Positions 11,165 to 22,580 of a stretch of DNA of 64,000 nucleotides are shown here, piece by piece. The notes beneath the pieces are model-generated. The model ran no database searches, had not been told where the DNA came from, and saw nothing but the letters and a program-made list of their open reading frames with translations. Position 1 is the stretch's first letter; every line of letters starts with the position of its first letter. The DNA comes from Anaeramoeba flamelloides (taxonomy: Eukaryota > Metamonada > Anaeramoebidae): assembly GCA_027625915.1 (NCBI GenBank), contig JANTQA010000057.1:11408001-11472000 (forward strand), read 5' to 3'. The position numbers and the translations under genes are program-made.

Positions 11165-12882
11165 TTATTTATTATTCATTAATAATTTAACTTCTTCTAA
11201 AGTTCTTACAAAAGGTATAAAGTCGATACCTAACATGTATGGCCTCAAGACTTCTGGAACTACAATACCCTTATCTGTTTGGTAATTTTCAAGAATACAG
11301 CAGATACACCTTTCTGTTGCACACAAGGTACCGTTTAGCATATGAACGAATTCAACTTCCTTTTTCTTTTCAGATTTGTTTGGCCAATATTTACATTGGA
11401 TTGCTCTTGATTGGTAGTCTAAGCAGTTTGAGCAAGAGACGAGTTCTTTGTAGTCGCCATAACCAGGGAACCAGGCTTCCAAGTCGAATTTACGTGCGGC
11501 TGCGTCATTTAATTCACCAGAGACGATATTGACAACACGGTATGGCAATCCCAAGGATTTGTAGAATCCTTCAGAGTTTGAGATCATTTCCTCTTGCATG
11601 TCCCATGATGCGTTATTATAAGGAGACGTGATTACAAATTGTTCAATTTTTTCGAATTGATGGACTCTAAAGATTCCCCAGGTTTCTTGGCCGTATTTAC
11701 CTGCTTCCTTTCTAAAGCATGAAGAATAGGAAACATATTTTAAAGGCAATTGTTCTGGCTTGATTTGTTCCTTGTTATGGTAGGCAACCATTGGTTGTTC
11801 GGATGTGGCAATTAAAAATTTTTCTTCCTTTTCTTCGCTTGTGCCTGATTTGACAGAATAGAGTGTTTCTTCAAAGTCAGTAAGCTCGGCAACCTTTTTC
11901 ATCATCTCCTTTTTCATGAAAAATGGTGTCTGCATGGGGGTATACTGTTTCTTGTACATGTATGCAATTGCGTAATTGATCAGAGCTTGGTTCATGAGCA
12001 TAATTGCCCCCTTTAAAAAATATCCTCGATGGCCGGACACTAACCTCCCTTTCGATTGGTTAATCCCATCAATCATGTTAATAAGATGATGGTGATGAAG
12101 TGGCTTTTTAAGATCAGGTTTTGTTCCCCACGTCCTTAAAATGGCATTGTTGTCTTCGTCTTGTGAGACAGGCACAGATTCGTGAATAAGGTTACCAACT
12201 TTGGTTAACAATTCATTTAATTTGCTTTCGAGGTCAATTTCTAATTGCTTTAATTCTTTAATTTTAATCCCGATCTCCTTGACTTTTTTAAATTCTTCGA
12301 CACACGATTCTTTTTTTTTCTTTTTCATACCAATAGCTTTTGAGATTTTTTTTTTATCGGCAACTAAATGTTCGGCATCGTATTTTGCTTTTCTCCATTT
12401 TTCATCTGTTGTGGTTTTTTTTTTTTTTTTTTTTTTGTAATTCAAAAAGTGATAGACCGTTGTTGGTGAGTGGTTTTAAATTTGTTTTGTTTTGTTTTTT
12501 TTTTTTTTTTTTTTTTTGATGAAAAAAAGAAGCAAAAAAATAAAGTAAAAATTTTGAAAAAGTAAAAAATGAAGCACTAAAGAAGAGTAGTGTCAAAATT
12601 TTGTGTTGTTATCTTTTTTGTTCAATGAAAAAAGAAAGAAGACAACATATTTTTTTTTTATTAAATTCTCTTCAAACAAAGTGACGTAAATTTTTTGAGT
12701 TTTAAATTTTTTTTCATTGAAAAAAAAAATTAAAAAGAATAAAAAAGAAGAGAAATTTATTAATTACCAGTTTCAATTACTTCGTCAACAATGGCAACAT
12801 CCTTGAAACGTTTTTTACATGATTCTCTAACTAAATCAGGATCTCCTCCTTTTTCTTTACGGAATAAGTTAATGTTAAGCAT
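11165..12882 (-). CDS. SARS1: Seryl-tRNA synthetase, cytosolic
   Basis: Class II aminoacyl-tRNA synthetase that charges tRNA-Ser (and tRNA-Sec where present) with serine. Two exons were joined, 12,768-12,882 and 11,165-12,405, with a 362-bp intron ending ACAACAG; the product has 451 residues (yeast 462, human 514). Exon 1 gives MLNINLFRKEKGGDPDLVRE and KRFKD, the canonical eukaryotic N-terminus. Residues about 40-110 form the lysine-rich coiled-coil tRNA-binding arm. The class II signatures are present: ATSEQP near 238-243, motif 2 (CFRKEAG...GIFRVHQFEKIEQF) at 268-295 and motif 3 (NGTLCATERCICCILENYQ) at 396-414. It lacks the long C-terminal extension of animal enzymes. A long A/T tract lies just upstream of the acceptor. 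Confidence 0.95.
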
Positions 12883-13880
12883 TTTAAATGCAAATTTTAT
12901 AAAAAGATAATAATTAAAAAAAAATGATAAAGCAATAAAGTATTTTGATACCAAGAAAGCCACACTTAACTTACATTTCAACTTTTTTCAAGCCTTGTAC
13001 TCAAGAGATGAGTTTTAATGTATTCGGATAATTCTAAAATTTTGTCTTTTTGCAGTCTGACTGGAACTTTCTTTATTGAAATTTTCAAATGTTAAAATCT
13101 CGTCTCAAATCTGAAACAAGTAAAGTGAAACAGTTTTAAAACATATTTCTGAGGTGAGTGTTGAAATACACTTCTTAAACTGCAAAATTCGACTTTTTAA
13201 AAAATCTTGACAGAAAATGGGCAGTTGGAGAGGAAAAATATTTTACGTCACTTGAAGTCTATATGTAATTTTTATTGTAATTTGAATTTTTCTAAATTCT
13301 AAACATATTCTCTTCTAGTACTTTGAAAGTGGTAACTTCAATCTGAATTGTATTATATTGGGATTTTAATTGTAGACGAGAAAAACTTTCACTTCATTTT
13401 TCAATTTCCTTTTTTAGAACCAAACCACAAATTATAACTTTCTTCTTGGGGAAGCTGAATTGAGTTAGGTAAAATACGGAAACAAAGTGAAATTTTTTAA
13501 AATTGTAAAATTCAAAGACAGTTAGTTTTACTTTTAAGGTACAAACATTACATGAAATTTAAGGAACATAAAAAATCTCAAATTAAGCCTAATTACATTT
13601 CTTTGGCTTATAACTAAAGATTTTTGATTTTGTATTATTATTTTGGAGTTTTTAGGGAATCACAATGTATCATAGAGTAACATCAAGTTCACCAGAATGC
13701 TTCTATTTTCCAGAATTCAAAAGAATTGGACAAAATCCCTGATTTTTCTCTTTTCTTTTGAAAAAAGGAAAATTAAATTGTTGTGTTTTTGATAATTTGA
13801 GACATAAACTGAAAAATAAATAAATTTTCTGTTTATTTATTAAATTAACAAAATATTAATAGAACTTCTCTTGATATTTT
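12883..13880. other. intergenic with family C copy
   Basis: This region is upstream of the seryl-tRNA synthetase start. A family C palindromic repeat occupies about 13,383-13,500, with ACTTTCACTTCATTTTT and the inverted GGAAACAAAGTGAAATTTTT. A decayed alpha-type hairpin half lies near 13,715-13,790. No gene was found. Confidence 0.5.
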
Positions 13881-13889
13881 CTGTTTTAT

Positions 13890-14345
13890 CTGTGGAGTGT
13901 TCTAGGTTTTTTTTAATTTTCTAAATAAAATAGAAAACCTCAAAAAAACCTAAAGAAAAATCTATTGATTTTCTAAATAAAGAGAGAATTCTAAAAAATT
14001 GAGAAAATCTAAGATTTTATTCCATTCTCTTAAAATTAAGAAAACCTACTAAAAGTGTCATAGACTGCCTAGGTTTTCCAAAATTCGAAAGAATAGAGTG
14101 AGATAATTGATTTTACTCAATTATTTTAAATTTTGGAAAACTAAACGTAAAGTGTCTTAGAGTGCGGCAAAGTGCCTTAAAGTGCCTAGGTTTTTTTTTA
14201 ATTTTTGGAATTAAAAGAAAATTTAATACTTTTTCTTTTTAGTTCAAAAGGTAAAAAAAAAAAACTAACAGCGCTTTTCGATAATTCAAAAGAATGAAAA
14301 AAAATCTTTGATTCCACACAATTTTTTTAAATTCTAGAAAAGATA
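13890..14345. repeat. Array of palindromic units (gamma, alpha, beta, alpha)
   Basis: Consecutive imperfect hairpins share ends like CTAGGTTTT and AAAACCTA/AAAACTAA. One is gamma-type (AGTGTTCTAGGTTTT... with TAAATAAAATAGAAAACCTC), one alpha-type (CCAAAATTCGAAAGAATAGA...), one beta-type (TTTTTAATTTTTGGAATTAAA...) and one further decayed alpha-type. Linkers carry the repeated words AGTGTC, AGTGC and AGTGCC ahead of each CTAGG. Confidence 0.65.
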
Positions 14346-15512
14346 ACAACAATTTTTTGTATTATAGAAAATTAAAAAAAAAACTAAGACATTTTCAACA
14401 TCTATTTTTCAATAATTTATTATATATGTCCTTTTGGGTTTATTTTTTTTTTGTTCAAATATATCTTTTGAGTTTATATTGTATTTATTTTTTGTACATT
14501 GGTTCAGGATTCATTGTATTTTAAGTTCAGGGCAATTTCTTTTCTATCTACAATGTGAATTATACAGTTTTAAAGAATGATCTAGTGAAAATATAAACTT
14601 TATAGTTTTTTTCATAGAATTTTGTATTTAGTGATAAGCCTTTTAAACTATCCAAATCAAAATTTATCTTGGTAGGGTTTCGAAATCCAAAAGTCACTGC
14701 TGAGTTGCACCCCCTTTTATTTCCAAGTATTAGAAAGTTACCAGTTTGAGTACAAATATACTTATATATTATCTGAAAAGTAAGTACAGAAAGAGAATAA
14801 TAAGATCAATTCAAAGCTTTCACCCAAATGTTCGAATATTTTGAGAATTCTTAAATGTTCCATTTTTTCTCTGATAATTTCAAATAAAAAATCTCAAAAT
14901 ACCAATATTTTAAATTTCCTTTCAACACAAAATAAATTAAATTGTTTTTTTGTATTCCAACCCTCAAAGAGCATAAAATATGGATGTTCCTTAAAATTTT
15001 TAAATTTTTCACTTTCCTTTTTCAAATATAGTTACAAATTACCGCCAACTTCTTTCAGAACTCTACAGTGATCAAAATAATGCGTGCCCAAAGACTATAA
15101 TCTGTGTTTCAACATATTATCCGTGCTTTTTTTTTTATTCTTGTTCCAAGGCAACATCCAATCTATTACCCAATAGTATACCTAAGTTCTAATCAATTTT
15201 GAAAGTAAAGGTCTGGTTATTTTCAGTAAAATTTAAATTATGAATGCAAATACTTGAATATTTTCCATAATATTCCCAATTTTTTTGTTTTTATTTGATT
15301 TTTTGATGATTAAAATTTCCTCAAAAATTTACTCTATTTTTTGATTTAAATTTTGTAATTTGATCCTTCATTTTTAGAATTTATTTTTAAATAATAGAAC
15401 TTTAAGAAACCAATATCATATTTTTATATAAGGTTTATTATCATTTTCTTTGATTGGTTAATGTATAGGTCTTCTATAACAAAAAAAAACGCTTTTTATT
15501 TTGAAACACCAC

Positions 15513-16305
15513 TAGTATGAAAAAATAAAATTGAAAAAAAAAAGTTAGACAAAAATACTCATATCCTTAACCTTTCATCTTGAATAATAAAGTTTATTCA
15601 CAATATAATCAAAATTCCAGAACTTTAAATTCATGAGACTGTTGTATTTATTGTTGTTAATAGTACTACGATTTTGAAAAGTCTCGATTCTAGAAAAAAA
15701 GGAATTTTTTGGGTAAAAAACTACAAATAAACGGAAGAACAAATTAGAGATTAATTCAACTTGGAGATATTTACTTTGATAGGTAATAACGAATAGTTAT
15801 GAAAACATTGTACTCATCTAATAAAACTGAAACAGAGAAAAAAAATTACTGATGATAATTATTGAGAGTGTCCTAGGTTTTTTTTACTTTTTGGAATAAA
15901 CCGAAAATTTCTTAAAATTTTGAGTTTATTACAAAAATTAAAAAAAACCTAACGGAAAATCAAAAAAAAAAGATTTTTTTAAATTTATATTAATAAATAA
16001 TTTCATAATAGTCCAAATAATTGGTTATCAGTTTGAATTATTTTTATTAAATACAAAATACTTTTAAAATATATGATTATAACCTCTTAACTGTGTAAAT
16101 AAAAATATTCAAATTATTTACTATTAAATTTAAAAAAAATCTTACTGGAAAATTGAATTTTCCAACTTAAATTGTTAAATATCTTTAAAAGTATTTTTTT
16201 GATCCAAGATCCTTTATTAACCAATAGTGTTTATTATAAGTGAAGTTATCAAAAAGTGTAAAATTAGCAAATGTTTGATTTTTTTTTGAAAAAATTTTTT
16301 TATGA
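15513..16305 (+). repeat. Segment F, copy 2
   Basis: This block is collinear with 7,197-8,005 (see the AATAATAAAGTTTATTCACA landmark and the CTGATGATAA run before the hairpin). It holds a beta-type hairpin where copy 1 holds an alpha-type. At 16,210-16,230 it has the sequence TTTATTAACCAATAGTG, which is the empty site for the family E insertion seen in copy 3. Confidence 0.6.
15874..15951. repeat. Palindromic unit, stem type beta
   Basis: This hairpin has the same TAGGTTTT/AAAACCTA ends and the same GTGTCC...ACGG flanks as the unit at 7,560. The stem is the unrelated beta sequence (CTTTTTGGAATAAACCGAAA with its inverted partner). The arms pair over about 35 bp with a few mismatches. Confidence 0.7.
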
Positions 16306-17036
16306 TAGTGTAGAATTCAACTTTTTTTGCACGCTTTATTTGGACTACAGTATTTAAAAAAAGAAAAATCGGAAAAAGGAAGTGAAAATTATTTTCAATA
16401 ATAACAGTCAACCGAATAGAAGTAAATTAACTTTAGAATAATTTTGGTATTCAGTTCTGATCAACACTTTTCAGGATCCTGAAAGAAGGTTTTAGTTTTT
16501 AGGTTTAAATCACAAAAGAACATACCAAAGATTGGGTCATTTTTTTTTAAAAAATAAATTTAAGACTAACATTCTTACAGTTCGTCAAGAACAAGTTTGT
16601 GTAGAAGTCAGTGTAGTATTTGAACTTCAAAGGTAAAAAAAAAAAATTAAGTGAGAAACAAAATAGAATTTTTTTGATAGATCAACCTTTGACAAAATCA
16701 GTGAATTATTTGGGGTTTTCTATTTAAACTCCAGAATTGGAAATAAACAATAACATAATTTCCAATAAGAAATCGTCAAAAAAATTTGAATGTGAACTTT
16801 TCGAGACCATAAACCGCTTCACTTAAATAGGGTATTTTTATTTCAAAAAAGAGAAATTCGTTTGGAGAGAATTTCATTTTTCTTTTTTATTCCAAAGTAA
16901 ATTTTTTTTTTATTTAATTTTTCTTTGTTAAAAATTTCTTTTTAATTTATTTTTTGCTTTTTGTTTTAATTTTTTTCAAAACTCATAGAAAAACAAAAAA
17001 TATTCAAATAATAAACTTAAAAATATTAAAAAAAAA

Positions 17037-20000
17037 ATGAGTTATGGAATTGCAGTCCTGTAAATAATTTTTTTTTTAATTCTTTTTTTATTCCCAACCT
17101 TTTTCTTGCTTTATTTTTTTTTTAAACAACCCTAACCCAATTATTTTTTGTTACTTTTTCTGAAATTTACTGCCTAAAGATATCTTGGTGATTTACACCC
17201 AAACGTAACTGAAGAACACTTAAGACACCACTTTAGAGAAAACGGCCTTACTGTAGGTTTGCTTAAAGTTTGTCGTGATCATGATACGCACCAAAGTCGT
17301 GGATTTGGTTTGTTTTTTTTTAATTCTTTCTTTCTTTCAATCTTTTCAAACCGAAAAAAAGAAATTGTAATAATATTCAAAGTTTTTCTCATTTATCACT
17401 TCAGTCGACAAGGAAAGCTTTTTCAATTCTTTTCTGAGTCCAACAAATTTTTTTTAATCAACAAATTTCCTTTTTAGCTGACCCTACTGTAAATTGGAAA
17501 ATATAAAGAACAAAACTTTCATTCATCTCTCCAAAAAAAAAAAAAATCAAGAACGCCAAGACTTAAAATAAATCACCAAAAGACACAATTCTAAAAGGAA
17601 AACGTTGTCTTTAACTGACTTAAATTATTGAATTAAGTGGTTTAAATGCACTTCGATCTTTGAATAAAACTTTTTTTTCAGAAAGCTGAATGAAAATTTT
17701 GATCAACTTATTTTTCAACAAATAGTAAGATATAAAATAGCTTTGAATTCAAACAAACCTTGTTTTTAAATCAGCAAGGAAACAAACGATTAAATTTTTA
17801 ATTTAATTCCACAAATCTTCTTCTCTTCTACACAAAACCACAACACAAAACTCAAAACTAAAACTTAAAAGCTTATGCAAATTTTTCATCACCAAAAGAA
17901 GCGAATGAAGCGATGGAAAAACTCAATTATACAGAGCTTCTTGGAAAACAAATCAGAATTATGAGACATTCAAAAGATCCATCTTCAAGAAATTCAAACG
18001 TCGGAAACATTTTCATTTCAGGTTTGGAGGGTTCAATTGATTCTCGAACCTTATACCAAACCTTCAAGCAATTTGGGCCCATCCTTTCTTGTAAGGTTTC
18101 AACAAACTTAAACGGGACTTCTAACGGATATGGGTATGTACATTTTGAAGATGAAAAAAACGCATTAACCGCAATTAACACCGTTAATGGCAAAATCATT
18201 AAAAATAAGGAAGTAACTGTAACAAAATTTGTTCCTCGTAAAAATATTTCTAAAGAAGAAAGTTTTACAAATCTGTATGTCAAGGAATTCCCCAAAACTT
18301 GGTCTGATGAACAACTTTTAACATTATTTGGTAAATATGGTAAAATCCTTTCTGGAAAAGTAAATATTTATTCCTTTCTTTTTTTAATAATTCATAACAG
18401 GAATAACACAAAAAGTGTGCTAACTTTTTTTTGTTTTTTTAATTCACAACACTTTTTGTTTGAGAAATTGTCCCAAATTTTGAAATGTAATAAAAAGATC
18501 AAAATTCAATAACACACAATTTACAAGTTTTTATAATTAAAACTTTGAAAAACTTGTCAAGCGATTTCAAAAAAGCTAGTAATTTTTTAATTTTTTTTTC
18601 AAGTGTTCTATTTTGAAAAAAGTGAAGATTTTTTCACGTTTTTAAAAGTTTTCTATTTTAAAAAAAGTAAAGACAATGCCAAGAATCAAAACTTTTTTAA
18701 ATTTATCTATTTTAATAAAGTGTGCGGCTTTTTTTCAAAAAGATCTTTTCAATCAACACAACCCTGAACTTCACATTTAAAGCTTGATCTATCACTTTTT
18801 TAAAATTTTATTCTTTCAAAAAGTTTTAACACCAAGGAAGTCCTTTCTTTATTAAATAAGAAAACTTTCAAAAAGTTTTAAAAACGTGAAAAAGTCTTCA
18901 CTTTTTTTAAAATAGAAAACTTTTAAAAACGTGAAAAAATCTTCACTTTTTTCAAAATAGAAAACTTGAAAAAAAAATTAAAAAAATTACTCGCTTTTTT
19001 AAAATGGCTGTATGCAAAACACTTTTTGGCTTTTAACGTTTCTGAAAAACAGTTTACAGTTTTGAAAAGTGAACAAATATTTCTAATTTGGATAACTTTC
19101 AAAAATTTCAATTAAATTCAAAATGTTATCAATTTTAAAATTAAATTTTTTTTTTGACCTATTTGTGGTTTTAAAAAAACTTTTTTCAAGTATTTGAAAT
19201 ATGAAAAAATATGAAAGAAAATAGGATCTCAAATCCTGAAAGGATCAGAACTTTCAAGACGAAAGTCTGAAAAAGTCTTGAAATTATTTATATGGGTTGC
19301 GCGATTCTTGTAGTGTTTCTAAACTGGTTCGTCCATTTTTAAAAACACAAGAAAAAATCCAACTTTTCATAAAACAAACCTTAAACAGCAAAACTATTTT
19401 ATGAACAAAATTTAAAAATATTTCTTTTGTCAGGATATTTTGAATTGATATCTCTGAACAGTCTATAAAGAAATTTGCAGCTATTTTTTTTTTGTTTTTT
19501 TTTCTCCTCATTCGATTCGATTTAACTTTTAAAAGCAATTTGGTAAAATTTAAAAAAGAGTTTTAATAAAGAGAAAAAAAAAAAATTTTTAAAAAAAAGA
19601 AAAGAAAAAAAAATATTTAAATTAAAAGATTCCGATATTGTTAAATACAATTTTCATGGATACAGTCATTTAAAAAAAGTGAGTAACCAAAGTTTTCAAA
19701 AGAATTTTGTAAACTGCTTAAAAGAGTTAACCAAATTGCTTTAAAAAGTCAATCAAACCGTTTAATAAACATTTTTTAAAATGATTGAGATTCAAAAAAA
19801 AAAAAAAAAAAAACGACTTGGTGTCAAACTTATTTTTTCAAGTCACTTTAAAAATGAATGAATAACAAATAATTAATAAACAATAAACATATATTTTAAA
19901 TAATTCTTCCACTTCCACCTTTTTTATTTCCTTTCAAATGATTACAAATAAATCTTAAAAATTAAACAAAACTTAAAGGTCATGAGGCACCATACAACAA

Positions 20001-21190
20001 AAGAATCCAAAGGGTTTGGGTTTATAAATTTTGAAAAACATGAGGACGCACTCAAAGCAAAAGAAGAATTAAATGAATCAATCATTGAGGGCAAAAAACT
20101 ATTTGTCAGCAGAGCTATGAACAAAAAAGAGCGTTTAGCCCATCTCAGAAAGAAATATCTTGAAAACTGGAACAGTCGTTCTTTTAACAAAAATTTGTAT
20201 GTCAAGCACTTAAAGCCCGAGGACGATGATGAAGATCTTCATAAACTTTTCACGAAATTTGGAAAGATTACTTCTGTAAGGGTTATGAAGGATCCAAAAA
20301 ACGGAACATCAAGAGGATTTGGATTTGTATGCTTTGAAACCGAAAAAGCTGCCCAAGAAGCCTTAAAAGAATTAAACGGCATACCATATGGAAATGAAAA
20401 TCAAAAACTCTATGTTTCCTTTGCACAGCGAAAGGAAGATCGAATCAAACAGCTCCAAAGACAAAGGATGGGCGGGTATGGGATGCAAAGATACACCGGA
20501 GGGAATATGATGTACCATTCGCCACAATTTAGGCAAGCAATCCCAAACATGTATAGCCAGCCATGGGAATTCAACAAAATGGTGATGGCTAGACAACAAA
20601 CCCCCATGATGAACCTGAGGCCAACTGTTATAAACCAGCAATATCTGGTAAACCAGCCATACATGGGCACAAGCAATTCTGGCGTCATGAATTACCCAAG
20701 ACCATTTTACAGAGGCGGGAGACCAAACCTCCGAACCATCCCGCAAGGAAGAAATACGCCAAATATGGAAGACGAAAACCCCCAAATGATCCCTCGTGAC
20801 TTTAGAGGCAGGGGCAGAGGAAGAGGAAGAGGAAGAGGAAGAGGCAGAGGCAGAGGAAGACCAATTTACCCCCGACAAATGCACCAAGAAGGCACATTCA
20901 TGGTACAACAAAAAACAGGAATGGGCAATATGAACCCAAATAATGCCCCAAAGGAGAATAACGATCGAATGCTGCGAGGCGGCAGAATGGGACAAAACGA
21001 GATCTTCATCCAAAATAGAAACCCTATGAGAACACAGAATATGGGCGGACAAAATATCCCTCAAAGACAGCCAGAACAGCAATTAAGAGAACAACAACAG
21101 CAACAGCAACAGCAACAACGTGTAAATCCTCAACCATTAAACGAAAATGTAAAATCACAAACAAATATTCCTCAAAATACAAAAAATTAG
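17037..21190 (+). CDS. PABPC: Poly(A)-binding protein, four RRMs, no MLLE domain
   Basis: Cytoplasmic poly(A)-binding protein, which coats mRNA tails and promotes translation and stability. Four exons (17,037-17,059; 17,180-17,307; 17,872-18,359; 19,979-21,190) give 616 residues, near the usual ~630. RRM1 spans about residues 8-84 (LYLGDL; SRGFAYANF), RRM2 about 96-172 (IFISGL; NGYGYVHF), RRM3 about 188-264 (LYVKEF; SKGFGFINF) and RRM4 about 285-362 (LYVKHL; SRGFGFVCF), followed by AQRKEDR as in the family. The tail (363-616) is rich in Met, Asn, Gln and Pro, has a run of RG dipeptides and a polyglutamine stretch, and ends NIPQNTKN. The C-terminal MLLE peptide-binding domain is not present. 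RRM1 and RRM3 are each split by introns. Introns 2 and 3 contain repeats. The small first exon (7 codons plus 2 nt) relies on frame and splice sites. Confidence 0.93.
17485..17727. mobile_element. Family E MITE in PABP intron 2
   Basis: This is a copy of a ~230-bp MITE. The left end TACTGTAAATTGGAAAATA and right end TTTTTCAACAAATAGTA are inverted partners, with subterminal CTTTCATTCATCTCTCC and inverted GAAAGCTGAATGAAA. Related copies are at 34,221-34,447 and 37,038-37,272. It accounts for almost half of the 564-bp intron. Confidence 0.65.
18569..19000. repeat. Long inverted repeat in PABP intron 3
   Basis: Arms of about 105 bp (18,569-18,674 and 18,894-19,000) are inverted copies separated by about 219 bp. 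Each arm contains the small palindrome GTGAAGATTTTTTCAC and the word TTTTCTATTTT. The intron RNA would fold into a long stem. The 5' and 3' splice sites lie outside the arms. Confidence 0.7.
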
Positions 21191-21279
21191 GAATCAAAAA
21201 AATAGATCTTTTTCAAAAAAAAAAAAACATAAATAAAAAACTGGAATAGAGAAGAAAAAGATTTTATTTTTATTTTCAA

Positions 21280-21318
<39 letters not shown>

Positions 21319-22039
21319 AACAGAAAAAATGTTTTGGTTTCTTCCATAAACAACAAACGATAGATAAATTCTTTAATCTTATTTTTTTTAAAAAATAATG
21401 GGATACATTTAATATGTCTGATTTATTTATTTTTTTCGAAATAATAGAATATATTCTCTATGTTTTATTATTCTCTTCTTGTTCAATAGTAAAAAAAAAA
21501 AAATTATATTTAAAATGAAATAACGTTAAATTAGTTAAAAAGTATAAAAAAAAATTATAAATTAATTTATTTCTTAATGAGATAAACGGATATCGAGGGA
21601 TTTTTTAAAACATTTTTTCTGCACAGTTACTTGTTTCTTTCTAAATTCGTACTCTCATTCTGATCTTTACAAAAATAAAATTTCTCTAATTTGATTCTCT
21701 TTTGTTTTCTCAAATTTTCTTTCTTTAATTTTTTTTTTTTTTATTATTTTTTGATTTCACTAATTAAAATACTCTTTTACTTGTGAGATGATGCTTTTTG
21801 TTTAAAATCAAGATTAACATATTTTTGTCAAATTGTAAAATCAAATAAAGTCTCATAGTACCTTTTTTTTTATTTTACTTGAGCTGTATTATTTGAATTG
21901 GCATTCGTGATCAGAGGAAACCATATAGGACAATTTTCAATTTTTTTTAAATTTCATTATGTTCTTTTATAAAGTGATATTCAAATTAAGTACCTTTTGT
22001 TTTAACAAGTGCAATTTTTATTTTTTTGGTTCCTGATGA
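21191..22039. other. PABP 3' flank, nothing further recognised
   Basis: An A run of about 35 bp at 21,283-21,317 follows the stop codon by about 100 bp. The rest is AT-rich DNA without recognisable genes. Confidence 0.5.
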
Positions 22040-22580
22040 TTCGAATCCATTTTCCAGCCAAAGTGGCCTAGTTATACTGGGTGAATTGCATATGACTAAG
22101 AGTGTTGAATGAATTCGAAGATAAAATTTATTTTGGAAATTTCAAAAATTTAAACCATTTTTCATTCTTGTAATTTCTTTTTTTCGATTTTTTTTTGACA
22201 TTTAATTCTTTTGCAAATTTTTCTTTATTACAAGATCGATAGCCACTCAAGGAAAGAGTTTTATATATTTGTTATTGTAACAGCGAAAATGATCGTTAAA
22301 AAAAAAAGATATTTATTTCTATTGGAATTTTCTTTGGATCTTCAAATGAAGATCAAAATAAACATTGTTGTTTTTCTCAATGCGAAACAAAGAATTCTAG
22401 ATTTTTATTTTTTAAAAAAGTATATTTACTGATTAGTTTTATGTAATATATGTATAAACTAATCTCTAGTGCTTTTAATACTTCTCATTTCTTATTTGTT
22501 CTTCAAAGGTAAATTATCAAAAATAATTGATATTTGGAACAAAATTTTGGGTACATTAAACAGAATTAAAGTTTATTAGT
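22040..22580. mobile_element. Family B element, degraded copy
   Basis: This copy is collinear with the two outer parts of the B element at 5.3-7.2 kb: AAAATTTATTTTGGAAATTT and CAAGATCGATAGCCACT on the left, and CTTATTTGTTCTTCAAAGGT on the right. It shows the B element without the family A insertion, which supports the reading that A1 is nested inside B1. The terminal inverted repeats are badly eroded. Confidence 0.5.

Noticed and set aside
20372-21082. A 236-residue frame antisense to the PABP tail
   Set aside because: It lies wholly over PABP exon 4, has no family resemblance, and exists because the glycine- and glutamine-rich coding strand lacks stops in antisense.
22030-22095. GATTCGAATCC resembling a tRNA B box
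   Set aside because: No matching A box upstream or acceptor stem pairing was found.
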